DNA from: Acidobacteriota bacterium
Lineage (GTDB): Bacteria > Acidobacteriota > Terriglobia > Acidiferrales > UBA7541
NCBI GenBank assembly: GCA_013289695.1
Contig: JABCZK010000026.1
Coordinates: forward strand, 1-61,763
DNA: 61,763 nucleotides
Reading direction: 5' to 3'
Shown here piece by piece: positions 18,852 through 27,400 of the stretch (the stretch's first letter is position 1; each line of letters opens with the position of its first letter). Under the pieces are notes generated by a model. It was not told the DNA's origin and ran no database searches. It saw only the letters and a program-made list of their open reading frames with translations. Position numbers and translations under genes: made by a program.

Positions 18852-19083
18852 AGCGTTGGCTCCTTTGTGAATGGAACGGATAAGGTGTTGGATGACCGAC
18901 AGAAGCCTCGGGATACAGGGAAAAATTTCGGCAGCATGAGTTTCGCCCACGCCACTCCGTCGCACCCCTGCCACACTCGGTCGCGAATTATACATCACAC
19001 TGCGGGTGATCGTCCTCTCGCACGCTGATGCGCGCACACCCGCTAGTCCTTGCCAGTTTGCAGACCGTGCTCGCCAAGGACAC

Positions 19084-20373
19084 TTAGTCCGATGAGCAAT
19101 GGGCCACAGCCGGTCGTGTGAACCTGCGAAACATGATGATTGCACCGGCCGCTGCCACGGATCCGAATTCCAAGAACATGATCCAGTCGGGAACGAACCA
19201 CTGACGACCAAGCGTGCGCAGATGCCAAACGTAGAAAGTCGGGATGATGCTAACAGTCCAGATGATGAGCGGCACGGTCGAGACTGTCCGCACCAAGGGC
19301 AACAGCCAGAGCAGATACCATGGATATACAACCGGTGCGCATAGAAGCGATGCCGCCATCGGCCATGCAAATGTCGAAGGCGAGTACTCACTGTGCCGTC
19401 TTCGCAGCCACACGGAGGTGGCTAGCCCGGCGAAGACTGCCAAAGCAGCCACCACTTGAGGACTGACGATTCGCTCGAGCGTGGCGAACACCGGGTCATT
19501 GAAGCGAAAGCGCTGCACGAACACACTGAGCGATCCCATTGGTACAGATCCGCGTTGCAGAAAAGGCACGTACAGCAACGCGATGATGAGAAGCGCCAGC
19601 AAACCATCGCGGACACGCACGCGACGCCAATAAAGCGGCGTCAACACAATCGGGAGAAATTTAACAGCGACAGCCAGCGCAAACGCGAGCGCGGCGAAGG
19701 CTCGCCAACGACGTTCGAGCGCTGCAGCGGAAAGCAGCAGGAGCAGGACTCCGAGGATGTCAACGTGACCGCTCTGAGCCACGCATGTGACAAGCAGAGG
19801 ATTCCAGGCGTATGCGAGGACCCAATGTTCCCCGTGTCCGAGGCGACGCAATTCGGCGATCAGGAGTAGCACGATCGCTAATTCGCACGCTGCGAAAGCA
19901 ACTTTGAACGCGACGGTTGACTCGTGGATCGCCGTTACAGCCCGAAAGAAAAGCTGGGCGCCGGCTGGATATGGGCTCGGGACTTCCGGGTTGTTCAGCG
20001 TGCGGGTCTCGGGTGTGTGCAATCCGGCGAGCGCAGGGTCGCTGGGAACGACAACGTACGGGTTGTAGCCAAGCCTCTGGACGCGGCCGTCCCAAACATA
20101 GCGATGAACATCATCATCGGAACCCGGCGGTAAAAGTAGAAATGGAATATGCCAGAGGGCAGCCAACACCAGCCCCATGACGATGACGCGGCGCGGGAAT
20201 CTCGGCGTGGAGAAGAACTCACGAATGGCGAGCAGGTAAGCGAAGCCTGCGACGGCCAGTGTAATGAGGTAGGCAGGGGCTCCAACGCCACCCGGAATTC
20301 GCGCGCACGCTAGAAGCGCCGCAAGGATGACGGCGGCAAGCCCATAGAGCCGGTGCGATGCAGTGATCGTCAT
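19084..20373 (-). CDS. GT-C type polyprenol-phosphate-dependent glycosyltransferase (DUF2029/GT87-like)
   Basis: A 429-residue integral membrane protein with about ten helices. After the third helix comes the loop PPGSDDDVHRYVWDGRV followed by GYNPYVV. The acidic pair plus the YVWDG...NPY motif is the catalytic-loop signature of GT-C mannosyl/glycosyltransferases that use polyprenyl-phosphate sugars. It therefore probably adds a sugar on the periplasmic side. The ATG overlaps the stop of the CofC-like gene (ATGA). It is the last gene of the minus-strand cluster and a natural partner of the GT2 enzyme two genes upstream, which would make the lipid-linked donor. The acceptor is unknown. Confidence 0.78.
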   Translation of the reverse strand: MTITASHRLYGLAAVILAALLACARIPGGVGAPAYLITLAVAGFAYLLAIREFFSTPRFPRRVIVMGLVLAALWHIPFLLLPPGSDDDVHRYVWDGRVQRLGYNPYVVVPSDPALAGLHTPETRTLNNPEVPSPYPAGAQLFFRAVTAIHESTVAFKVAFAACELAIVLLLIAELRRLGHGEHWVLAYAWNPLLVTCVAQSGHVDILGVLLLLLSAAALERRWRAFAALAFALAVAVKFLPIVLTPLYWRRVRVRDGLLALLIIALLYVPFLQRGSVPMGSLSVFVQRFRFNDPVFATLERIVSPQVVAALAVFAGLATSVWLRRRHSEYSPSTFAWPMAASLLCAPVVYPWYLLWLLPLVRTVSTVPLIIWTVSIIPTFYVWHLRTLGRQWFVPDWIMFLEFGSVAAAGAIIMFRRFTRPAVAHCSSD

Positions 20374-21077
20374 CGGTCTCCGCCGTTTTGGCCCGGCGGC
20401 ACCGCTCGCCTCCATTCCGCGAGCCACTGCGCTGTTCTCGGAGCCCTCGCGGGAGCGTGTTGCAGTTCGGCGGCAAGCTGGCTGAGGTCTGCTGCCACGT
20501 CAATGTCGTAGAACGGATCGGTGAGTCGCACGGAAAGACCCAGGGCGCGAACTCGCGCCAGCAGCGCGTCAAACGCATTTGTGGTTCCGAGCCGGTCGCC
20601 GGAAAAGAGTCCGGGATGAGATGCGGTGGCGCCGACGAGGTAGTAACCTCCGTCGTGCGTCGGACCGACGACGACGTCGTGCTCGGTGAGTGCTTGGAAC
20701 GCGCTCTTAAGCACGGACACCGGGAGGTGTGGACTGTCGCTATTGAAGGCGATGATTCGCCGGTGGCCCGCGGCCGCGAAATGCGCAAACACCGACGTGA
20801 GGCCGGCCGCAAGACCATCGCCCGACTGAGCCAGGACAGGAGCCGTGGCACTCGCTTCACGCGATAGAACTTCGACGTCGGACGCAGGGCACATGATGGC
20901 GACATCTACATCGTCGAGCGACTTTGCCAAGGCCATCGTATCGTCCAGAAGGCAGCGATATAACTCAACGACTGCCGTGGGAGGAAGGCTCTGGGCCAAA
21001 CGGGTTTTCGCGCTGCCGGGCCTGGGTGCTTTGGCCATGATGACGAGCGCGCAGTCATGATTGGTTGAACCGGTCAT
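20370..21077 (-). CDS. TIGR04282/DUF2064 CofC-like transferase
   Basis: The 235-residue protein has the nucleotidyl/glycosyltransferase-A opening VIMAKAPRPGSAKTRLAQ, the central FNSDSPHLP (acidic metal-binding pair) and HDGGYYLVGA. All three are diagnostic of the DUF2064 family first described beside radical SAM/selenodomain proteins and later linked to arsenosugar gene sets. It could load a sugar or a nucleotide onto a small precursor. The start at 21077 begins just before the conserved motif. It overlaps the GT-C gene downstream and lies 43 bp after the GT2 gene. Confidence 0.82.
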   Translation of the reverse strand: MTGSTNHDCALVIMAKAPRPGSAKTRLAQSLPPTAVVELYRCLLDDTMALAKSLDDVDVAIMCPASDVEVLSREASATAPVLAQSGDGLAAGLTSVFAHFAAAGHRRIIAFNSDSPHLPVSVLKSAFQALTEHDVVVGPTHDGGYYLVGATASHPGLFSGDRLGTTNAFDALLARVRALGLSVRLTDPFYDIDVAADLSQLAAELQHAPARAPRTAQWLAEWRRAVPPGQNGGDR

Positions 21078-21120
21078 CTGCTTGCCGTCCGAGCTGCTCC
21101 GAAAAAGCCCGTGTGAGCCG

Positions 21121-21828
21121 TCACGCAGACTCGGGCGTTCCGGCTCGTCGCAACCGGAAATAATAGAACAGAATGCGAGATAAAATGAACCATGCCGCGC
21201 CGACGGTGCCACTGATTGTGCCGCTGATCTTAGATTTTCCAATCCGGGGGTAGTAGCTGACGGGGACCTCGACGATGCGGAACCCGAGGAGCGCGCCTTT
21301 CAAGATCATTTCGACTGCCCAGCCGTAAGTGGTTTCTTCGAGCGCGAGCGCGCGGAGAACATCGGCGCGTGCGGCGCGGAAGGGGCCGAGGTCAGTGATC
21401 CTTTGATGAAATAGAAGCGAGATCAATCCCGCAGCGAGACTATTGCCGAATGCCGCGTGCCACGGAAGCGCCCCAGACATTTGCGGCGCCGCCAAGCGCG
21501 AGCCGAGCGTGATGTCCGCGCGCCCGTCCGAAATGGGAGCGAGGAGGAGTGGAAGTTCAGCCGGTCGGTCGCTGTAGTCACCATCAAGGAATACGACGAC
21601 ATCGGGCGCATTGGCACAGGCGAGACCGGTCAGGCAGGCTCGGCCATATCCGCGGCGTTTTTCGGAGACGACCCGAGCGCCCATGCGATCAGCAATCTCA
21701 GGCGTCCCGTCGGTCGAGTTGCTGTCAACGACAATGACCTCGGTCACCAGACCGTTCGGGAGATCCGCGAGTACGCGACCGATAGCCCACGCCTCGTTAT
21801 GGGTGGGGATGATGACTGAGACCCGCAC
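21121..21828 (-). CDS. GT2 glycosyltransferase, polyprenyl-phosphate sugar synthase type
   Basis: The 235-residue GT-A enzyme has the pattern VSVIIPTHNEAWAI, VVDSNSTDGT, FLDGDYSDRP (the DxD metal site) and, near the end, EVPVSYYPRIGKSKISG. The last motif is shared with dolichol-phosphate-mannose/glucose synthases. It probably moves a hexose from a nucleotide sugar to polyprenyl phosphate at the inner face of the membrane; a short hydrophobic tail may attach it. GTG 21828, six bases after GGAG, is the best start and lies 17 bp after the DoxX gene stop. This shortens the open frame by 34 residues of non-family sequence. Confidence 0.82.
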   Translation of the reverse strand: MRVSVIIPTHNEAWAIGRVLADLPNGLVTEVIVVDSNSTDGTPEIADRMGARVVSEKRRGYGRACLTGLACANAPDVVVFLDGDYSDRPAELPLLLAPISDGRADITLGSRLAAPQMSGALPWHAAFGNSLAAGLISLLFHQRITDLGPFRAARADVLRALALEETTYGWAVEMILKGALLGFRIVEVPVSYYPRIGKSKISGTISGTVGAAWFILSRILFYYFRLRRAGTPESA

Positions 21829-21844
21829 TCGATCTCCATTTAAT

Positions 21845-22309
21845 TCACCACCAGAGCGACGACGGCCACCGGCGCGCCAGGAACGCGTCAAGCCCCCACG
21901 TGCGGCCTGCGCTTCCGATCGCCAGCCCAAGCGATGCGAGCACTGGAACCAGCAGCTCCCAAATCCACGCCGTGCCCCACTCAGATACCCAAAGGCTGCC
22001 CAGATACAGAAAAGCCACGAAGGCAGCCGGGCGCGTCAGCAGACCGACAACGAGCAGGATCCCGAGACCGATTTCGGTGATCGCCTGTATCGGAGCCGCC
22101 ATCGCGGCATGACTCGCCGCTGCCGCCATCACGGCCTTCCATAGGGCAGGAGCGTGATCATGTTGAATGTAATAGTTGATCAATCCGGCGTAGCCGCTCG
22201 GCGTGTAGAGCCCTTTCCCTAAATTCTCGAAGAAGACCCACACGAACATCGCACCAATGGTTAGGCGAACGATCGCCAGCCCGTTTCGCGCATAAGGTTG
22301 TTCGGGCAT
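21845..22309 (-). CDS. DoxX-family membrane protein
   Basis: The 154-residue protein has four membrane helices and the family opening LAIVRLTIGAMFVWVFFENL, with GLGILLVVGLLTRPAAFVAF in the third helix. DoxX/DoxD proteins act as quinone-linked or redox-associated membrane subunits. In gene clusters of this kind their role is not defined. It heads the four-gene block DoxX-GT2-CofC-like-GT-C. An ochre codon of an 11-residue mini-ORF (22310-22345) directly abuts its ATG. Confidence 0.8.
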   Translation of the reverse strand: MPEQPYARNGLAIVRLTIGAMFVWVFFENLGKGLYTPSGYAGLINYYIQHDHAPALWKAVMAAAASHAAMAAPIQAITEIGLGILLVVGLLTRPAAFVAFLYLGSLWVSEWGTAWIWELLVPVLASLGLAIGSAGRTWGLDAFLARRWPSSLWW

Positions 22310-22425
22310 TTAGGAAGTCCTCACCTGAGATTCGCTTGCTTTCATCGCTATCGCCGATGTGGCAATCGCTTTATAGCAGATCGGACAGCGAACTCGCAGT
22401 TTTGTTTGCGGACCGCGCGAGCGGC

Positions 22426-22454
22426 ATTATACAGGGGCCAGTTGTCGCGTTCCA
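22426..22454 (-). promoter_or_regulatory. candidate promoter for the DoxX-GT block
   Basis: On the minus strand a perfect TATAAT (22426-22431) lies 17 bp from TGGAAC (22449-22454), a 3-of-6 match to the -35 box. It is in the 223-bp gap between the radical SAM stop and the DoxX start, giving a leader of about 110 bases. It suggests the last four genes can be transcribed alone. Confidence 0.4.
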
Positions 22455-22532
22455 GCGCAGGCGCCAGTCGCGCATTCTTGGAGCAGGCAAGCCGTGTCTG
22501 ATTACTCTGCCTGCCTATAACCCGCCCACGTT

Positions 22533-23597
22533 CTAATCGCGCGCAATCACGATCGTCGTACATGAGCTTTCCATTTTGGGAAGTTCGCGAGCGGCTGCCA
22601 TGCGAACCTCCAACTTTTCTACTCGTCCTTTGACAACAGGACAATAGAAGTCCGGCTGATCAAGTGCGTTCTGGAGACGGCGCCGACCGGCACATCCGCC
22701 GTAACAACTCTCGAGATACGCGCACGGGCGGCAGGCTCCGGGCACCCTGCGCGCCTCTACGAAGGGCGAAGTTTCCACAATTGCCGAGCCCAGGGAGCAC
22801 AACAGCGAGAGGGGCTCTCCAGCTCCCGGCCAGTACACGCAAGGCTGAGTGGTCGCGCGGGGGGTAATCCGCACAGTGCTTACTCCGCATCCGCCGGTCC
22901 TCGGAGGCAGACCGGCCATGGCGCGAACCAACGGTTCGCCGATGGCGATCACGTCAGTCTCCGCAAACAACGCTCGAAATCCTTGCCAATACTCGTGATA
23001 GCTCAAGGCGTACAGGTCGGAGCGCACCGCTTGGTATACATTGATGCGCAGCGGCGAGTCATAGCGCTTTACCGCACGCGCCACTTCGGCCAGACGCAAA
23101 TAGTTCGACTTCATCATTACCGCGATGAAGGTGACAGGGATTGCCAAGCGGACACAGCGTGCCGCTTGATCGTGGATCAATGCCCAATTGCCAGCGCCGC
23201 GCTGCGCGTCCTGCTGAGCCTCGGTGGGATAATCCAGGGAGAACTCGATATCGTGGAAAGCACGGAGCTCATCATCGGTGAGCACGGCTGCGCTGTGGCC
23301 ATTCGAAGTGATGGTGAGCTTCACCGGCAGAGTACGGAGATAACTCAGAATCTCACGGAATTGCGGGTGCATTCCGTTCTCACCCGTTCCCAGATTTACC
23401 GAACGGACCGGGAGACTTTCCATCACAGATCTTACTTGCTCGAGGCTAAGCCGGTCCGTCCGAGCCGGGTCGCGGTAGCAGAATGAACAAGCCAGGTTGC
23501 ACTCGTTGGTAAGACCGAGTCCAAGAGCAAATGCACCCGTCGCTGTGGGACGGACCATAGGAGAGTTTAGAGTGGAATGAGCGCTTGGCAGCGTCAC
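22533..23597 (-). CDS. radical SAM protein with SPASM-type auxiliary cluster domain
   Basis: The 354-residue enzyme has the radical SAM cysteines CNLACSFC (Cys33, Cys37, Cys40) that hold the 4Fe-4S cluster cleaving S-adenosylmethionine, and NLGTGENGMHP as the GGE-like motif. Near the C-terminus it has the exact SPASM spacing C-x2-C-x5-C-x3-C (Cys289, 292, 298, 302) plus Cys237, 253, 267 and 319 as further ligands. SPASM enzymes modify peptides or small cofactors. No precursor peptide is visible beside it. The GTG start overlaps the methyltransferase stop (GTGA), so the two are coupled. It lacks the DUF3641 C-terminus of ArsS as I know it. Confidence 0.85.
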   Translation of the reverse strand: MTLPSAHSTLNSPMVRPTATGAFALGLGLTNECNLACSFCYRDPARTDRLSLEQVRSVMESLPVRSVNLGTGENGMHPQFREILSYLRTLPVKLTITSNGHSAAVLTDDELRAFHDIEFSLDYPTEAQQDAQRGAGNWALIHDQAARCVRLAIPVTFIAVMMKSNYLRLAEVARAVKRYDSPLRINVYQAVRSDLYALSYHEYWQGFRALFAETDVIAIGEPLVRAMAGLPPRTGGCGVSTVRITPRATTQPCVYWPGAGEPLSLLCSLGSAIVETSPFVEARRVPGACRPCAYLESCYGGCAGRRRLQNALDQPDFYCPVVKGRVEKLEVRMAAARELPKMESSCTTIVIARD

Positions 23598-24418
23598 GGT
23601 CCGGTTACCTCGCTGGAGGAGGCGTCGGAACGGCGAGCGATTGCCTGAATGTAGCGCGCAATCGCGAAAAACTCTGGGCGCGCTCCCAGCGTCGCTTCCA
23701 ACTCGAATACTTGAGAGTATGTTGCATCCGTCGGATTCTCCAGGCCCAGATAGTCGAAAAATACGCGGACGCCATGTTCGGCGATAACTTCCAATCCGGC
23801 TCGGGCAAGCATTTCGTGTAAATCCGAGGGGGCAAATACGCGCATGAGGTTCCCGTAGAGGGTATCCACCACCGTTTCCGCGGTGAGATTGGCATTTGCA
23901 AGTTTCCAGTCTCGCGATTTAACGGCGTCCTTCAGTACTTCTCCGGCGCGATTGCGCACCAACACAGAAAGCACGCCGTCCTGCCGCAGGACATGAGCGA
24001 TGTCGCGAACAGTCGCGGAAGGATTCTCGGAATACTCCAGCAGGTTGTGGCAAACGACGACAGCAAAGGAGTCCGCCGCAAAGAGTTCGCGCAATTGCCT
24101 CGTCTCGGCGCGGCAAAAGGAAATTCGCGGCGCCACCCCGGAGGATTCCGCCTGCTGACGTGCAATCCGGAGCATCTGTTCGGAACTGTCAAGCAGCACG
24201 ACGTCACGGCCCATCCGCGCGAGCTGCACCGTCGCAAAGCCGGTGCCACCGCCCACGTCGAGCGCACGATGTTTCGATGCATCGCGCGGCAGGAAGCGTC
24301 GCAGGTTCTCCCATGCCAGCTCGGAGCGCAGCCTGCCCGCCGGCGTCTTCAAGTAAGCCGCGTATTTTTCCGCGTCTTGGAACCGCAAAGTATCCGGTAT
24401 TCCGATCGCAAACTCCAA
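23594..24418 (-). CDS. class I SAM-dependent methyltransferase
   Basis: The 274-residue protein shows all core motifs: ALDVGGGTGFATVQLA (motif I), VVLLDSSEQML (acidic motif II), VVVCHNLLEY (motif IV) and VLRQDGVLSVLV (motif VI). The N-terminal FQDAEKYAAYLKTPAGRLRSE resembles CmoM/SmtA-like enzymes, so a tRNA or small-molecule substrate is possible. It is the first gene of the minus-strand cluster, transcribed divergently from the transglutaminase gene. The coupled radical SAM gene makes a shared small-molecule substrate more likely; that is inference. Confidence 0.82.
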   Translation of the reverse strand: MEFAIGIPDTLRFQDAEKYAAYLKTPAGRLRSELAWENLRRFLPRDASKHRALDVGGGTGFATVQLARMGRDVVLLDSSEQMLRIARQQAESSGVAPRISFCRAETRQLRELFAADSFAVVVCHNLLEYSENPSATVRDIAHVLRQDGVLSVLVRNRAGEVLKDAVKSRDWKLANANLTAETVVDTLYGNLMRVFAPSDLHEMLARAGLEVIAEHGVRVFFDYLGLENPTDATYSQVFELEATLGARPEFFAIARYIQAIARRSDASSSEVTGP

Positions 24419-24434
24419 CGATCCGCCTCGTATG

Positions 24435-24463
24435 TTGCCTGCCGAGCGCGTCGAGTGTACGCT
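24435..24463 (+). promoter_or_regulatory. candidate sigma-70-type promoter for the transglutaminase gene
   Basis: TTGCCT (24435-24440) and TACGCT (24458-24463) are 17 bp apart in the divergent gap. The transcript would start about 45 bp before the ATG at 24515. Both boxes are partial matches. Confidence 0.35.
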
Positions 24464-24514
24464 ATCCGTTGGTGAGTGGGTAGGAGCAGAATTCCTGGTC
24501 TGAGGGGTTGGAGC

Positions 24515-25615
24515 ATGAACCGACGCGATTTTCTGCGATCGACAGGAGTTTTTTCAGCAGGCCTCGCGTTCGCGAAAGCTGAGCGAATTTTTGCGAGCGA
24601 CACCAAGGCTGAACATTGGCGCACGTTCGAAGTCACGACGCGCGTCGAAATCCTCAAAACTTCCGGGACCACGCGCATTTGGGTCCCCGCTCCGCTCATC
24701 CGCGAATCGCCCTTTCAGCAGACCCTCTCCAGTGCGTTCCACGCTGACGGCGGCGCTGCGAAAATCACACAAGACCAGCCTGACGCGCTCGGCATCGTCA
24801 CCGCAGAATTTCCATCTGGCGTGAAGCCAGTCCTCACCCTCACCAGCCGGATCGCGACTAAGAACTACGTTGTCGATCTCTCCGCACCCAACAACGCGCC
24901 GAAACTCGACCCCGCAGACATGCAGCATTTTTTGCGCGCGACGAAGCTCCTACCCACCGATGGCATTGTGCGAGCGACGGCAGCCGAAATCACGAGCGGC
25001 GCGAAAACGGATGTCGAGAAAGCGCGCGCCATCTACGAATGGATCGTCGAAAACACGTTTCGAAATCCGAAAACGCGCGGCTGCGGTGTGGGCGACATTC
25101 GTTTCATGCTGGATTCTCGCGATCTGGGTGGAAAGTGCGCGGATCTAAATGCGCTGTATGTTGGCCTCGCACGTGCGGCCGGCCTTCCCGCGCGCGACGT
25201 GTACGGGATCCGCGTCGGCAAATCCGAAATGGGATACAAGAGCCTGGGCGCTTCGACAGAGACCGTCACAAAATCGCAGCATTGCCGCGCGGAGGTTTAC
25301 CTGAGCGATTTTGGCTGGGTGCCAGTTGACCCGGCCGATGTGCGGAAGGTCGTGCTGGAAGAACCGCCCGGCAATCGTCCTCTGGAGGACGACATGGTGA
25401 AGAATGCCCGGGCGCGGCTATTCGGCTCCTGGGAGATGAATTGGATGGCATACAACTTCGCGCATGACGTCGCGCTACCGGGATCGACCGGCGCCCCGGT
25501 CGGCTTCCTCATGTATCCGCAGGCGGAAACTGCCGACGGCCGGCTCGACTCCCTCGACCCCGACAACTTCAAGTACGAGATCACGTCCAGAGAGACCACC
25601 TCCACGAACGATTGA
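24515..25615 (+). CDS. Tat-exported transglutaminase-like cysteine protease fold protein
   Basis: The 366-residue protein starts MNRRDFLRSTG, a twin-arginine signal, so it is exported folded. The transglutaminase core at about 165-275 has the catalytic triad Cys208 (GGKCADLNALYVGLARAAG), His256 (SQHCRAEVYL) and Asp272 (VPVDPADV). Such proteins act as peptidases or amide-bond transferases in the cell envelope. The N-terminal 150 residues form a beta-rich domain. The start at 24515 follows TTGGAG and gives the Tat motif at once; the 13-residue upstream extension is unlikely. Confidence 0.85.
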   Translation: MNRRDFLRSTGVFSAGLAFAKAERIFASDTKAEHWRTFEVTTRVEILKTSGTTRIWVPAPLIRESPFQQTLSSAFHADGGAAKITQDQPDALGIVTAEFPSGVKPVLTLTSRIATKNYVVDLSAPNNAPKLDPADMQHFLRATKLLPTDGIVRATAAEITSGAKTDVEKARAIYEWIVENTFRNPKTRGCGVGDIRFMLDSRDLGGKCADLNALYVGLARAAGLPARDVYGIRVGKSEMGYKSLGASTETVTKSQHCRAEVYLSDFGWVPVDPADVRKVVLEEPPGNRPLEDDMVKNARARLFGSWEMNWMAYNFAHDVALPGSTGAPVGFLMYPQAETADGRLDSLDPDNFKYEITSRETTSTND

Positions 25616-25820
25616 CAGAAGCGGACGATCCCACTTTGGTCATGGTCAGTCGCGCTGATCGTGAGCTGAGTTTTCGCTCCGCTCTTCACATCAGCGGGCG
25701 CGGGCGAATACTCACATTTTTTTGGCGCTGCAAGTGAAACCCTGAGGCGACTCCATAAATTGTCGCCGTGAGCTGAGTCACGTACTTGACGCACCGGGTC
25801 CGCATCCCCAGCGCTTCAAA

Positions 25821-26384
25821 CTAATTCTTCGGCATCAACTCGGGAGGAATCGGATTGATGTTGTTCTCGGCGTCCCAAGACACTGAGGAAATCCACCACC
25901 TGTTCGCAGCGTAGTAAAGCTGGTAGATGTTGACACCCCGTGAATAGAGTTTTCCAGTCCTCGCCACTGATACTTCATAACTGCTAAAGACTGTCGCCAC
26001 ATTCCCGTACTTGTAAATCTTGTGGGCGACCTCATGTTCACTGAACCCGTCGCGCACAAGCTGCGCATCGGATTCGTCCGCGTATTCCTGCTGCGTCGGG
26101 TGCCAAACGACAAGCGCGCCCGTCTTTTCATCCTTGGACGGAACGAACGACCGCGCAAACGGGTCGTAGAGGCTGAAGTCTCGCGCCCACCGTCTCGCGA
26201 CTCCGATTCCGCCGGAGACACACTCGTAGTCCGTGCTGACGATTGCCTCGATGCTGCTGACGTCTTCGGGCCTGGCCGCAATAACAGCGCCTTCGCCGTG
26301 TGGTTTCGGTTTGTCTTGTGCGAGAGCGTGCGGCAGGGACAAAACGAAGGCACACAAAACGATTCGGAAGGCAGGGATTTCCAT
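25821..26384 (-). CDS. secreted NTF2/SnoaL-like protein
   Basis: A 187-residue protein with a signal peptide ending at SLPHALA-Q (about 22). The mature part reads as a cone-shaped NTF2-like fold: an N-terminal helix, the strand YECVSGGIGVARRWARDF, and the paired strands KYGNVATVFSSYEVS and YQLYYAANRWWISSVSWD. The last pair is typical of SnoaL-like nuclear-transport-factor-2 proteins that test stability or bind small ligands. The ATG follows AGGAGGAAA, so the long upstream frame is not used. It is convergent with the transglutaminase gene. Function is unknown. Confidence 0.72.
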   Translation of the reverse strand: MEIPAFRIVLCAFVLSLPHALAQDKPKPHGEGAVIAARPEDVSSIEAIVSTDYECVSGGIGVARRWARDFSLYDPFARSFVPSKDEKTGALVVWHPTQQEYADESDAQLVRDGFSEHEVAHKIYKYGNVATVFSSYEVSVARTGKLYSRGVNIYQLYYAANRWWISSVSWDAENNINPIPPELMPKN

Positions 26385-26499
26385 GCGTTTCCTCCTGCGG
26401 GCAATTTCCAATACGGTACCATAACGGCTTGGGCCCCATGAAAATTCAAACACAGTCGGGGCTTCAGTCGAGTCGTTCGGTTAACTCTCGGTAAGTGGC

Positions 26500-26521
26500 G
26501 TTACCAGACCAGTCTGGTTAC
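26500..26521. promoter_or_regulatory. 22-bp near-palindrome, candidate operator
   Basis: GTTACCAGA and TCTGGTTAC flank the centre CCAG, with one mismatch in nine. It lies in the 239-bp gap between divergent genes (start codons at 26384 and 26624). The ACCAGA/TCTGGT core resembles TetR-family operators, but no regulator gene is adjacent. Confidence 0.45.
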
Positions 26522-26623
26522 TTCTGCAACTGGCGAGCCGGGAGCGCCGCGGAACTGCGGAGTAGGGAAGGAGCCGAATCGGAATCTTTCGTGAACGATG
26601 TATTATGACTTCCTCAGAACCCT

Positions 26624-27400
26624 ATGCACTTACCCCTAAACAAACAGACAGCGATCGTTACCGGCGCGGGAAGCGCCGAAGGAATTGGTTTCGCGGTTGC
26701 GCGGCGACTGCAAGCTGCGGGGGTGCGCGTGGTAATTACTTCCACGACGGATCGCATTCATGCCCGCGCGCGGGAGCTCAACGGCGACGGCGAGGAAGTT
26801 CTTTCCTACATTGCTGATCTCACCGTCGAAACCGATGTGGCGAGATTGGCCGATGCGGTGCTCTCGCGGTGCGGCCGCATTGATATCCTGGTGAACAACG
26901 CCGGCATGGCGCAAACTGGCCGGCCCACGAAAAGCAAGCCGCTGGTCGAAACCTCGTTCGCGGAGTGGCAAAACCAAATTGCGCTTACATTGCACACTGC
27001 CTTCTACATGACCCGCGCGGTGTTGCCTGGAATGAGCAGGCAAAAGTACGGCCGGATTGTGAATGTCACCTCGGTGACGGGACCACTTTCTAGCAACCCG
27101 GGTGACGCGCCTTATGGCGCGGCGAAGGCGGCCATGGACGGGATGATGCGCGGCGTCGCGCTGGAAACGGCCGGCGATGGAATCACGATTAATGGCGTGG
27201 CTCCCGGCTGGATCGCAACGGCGTCCTCGACGCCGTACGAAAAAATCGCAGGTCTCCATACGCCGCTCGGCCGCTCCGGCACGCCGGAGGAAGTGGCTGC
27301 CGCGGTCTGTTTTCTGGCTTCGCCCGAAGCTTCCTACATTACTGGACAAGTCTTGGTGGTTGATGGAGGCAACATCGTTCAGGAGAACAAGGGCGATTGA
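26624..27400 (+). CDS. short-chain dehydrogenase/reductase (SDR)
   Basis: The 258-residue NAD(P)-dependent oxidoreductase has the cofactor motif TGAGSAEGIG (13-22), NNAG (91-94), and the catalytic Ser150, Tyr164 and Lys168 in the YGAAK context. The C-terminal SPEASYITGQVLVVDGG is the classical SDR signature. It reduces a ketone or oxidises an alcohol; FabG-like members share this length, but the substrate cannot be read from the sequence. The ribosome site is poor. The gene stands alone, with a palindromic operator candidate upstream. Confidence 0.87.
   Translation: MHLPLNKQTAIVTGAGSAEGIGFAVARRLQAAGVRVVITSTTDRIHARARELNGDGEEVLSYIADLTVETDVARLADAVLSRCGRIDILVNNAGMAQTGRPTKSKPLVETSFAEWQNQIALTLHTAFYMTRAVLPGMSRQKYGRIVNVTSVTGPLSSNPGDAPYGAAKAAMDGMMRGVALETAGDGITINGVAPGWIATASSTPYEKIAGLHTPLGRSGTPEEVAAAVCFLASPEASYITGQVLVVDGGNIVQENKGD

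Noticed and set aside
20370..21077. Classical arsenosugar locus
   Set aside because: The DUF2064 protein fits, but no ArsM-like arsenite methyltransferase and no ArsS with a DUF3641-type end could be recognised in the cluster.
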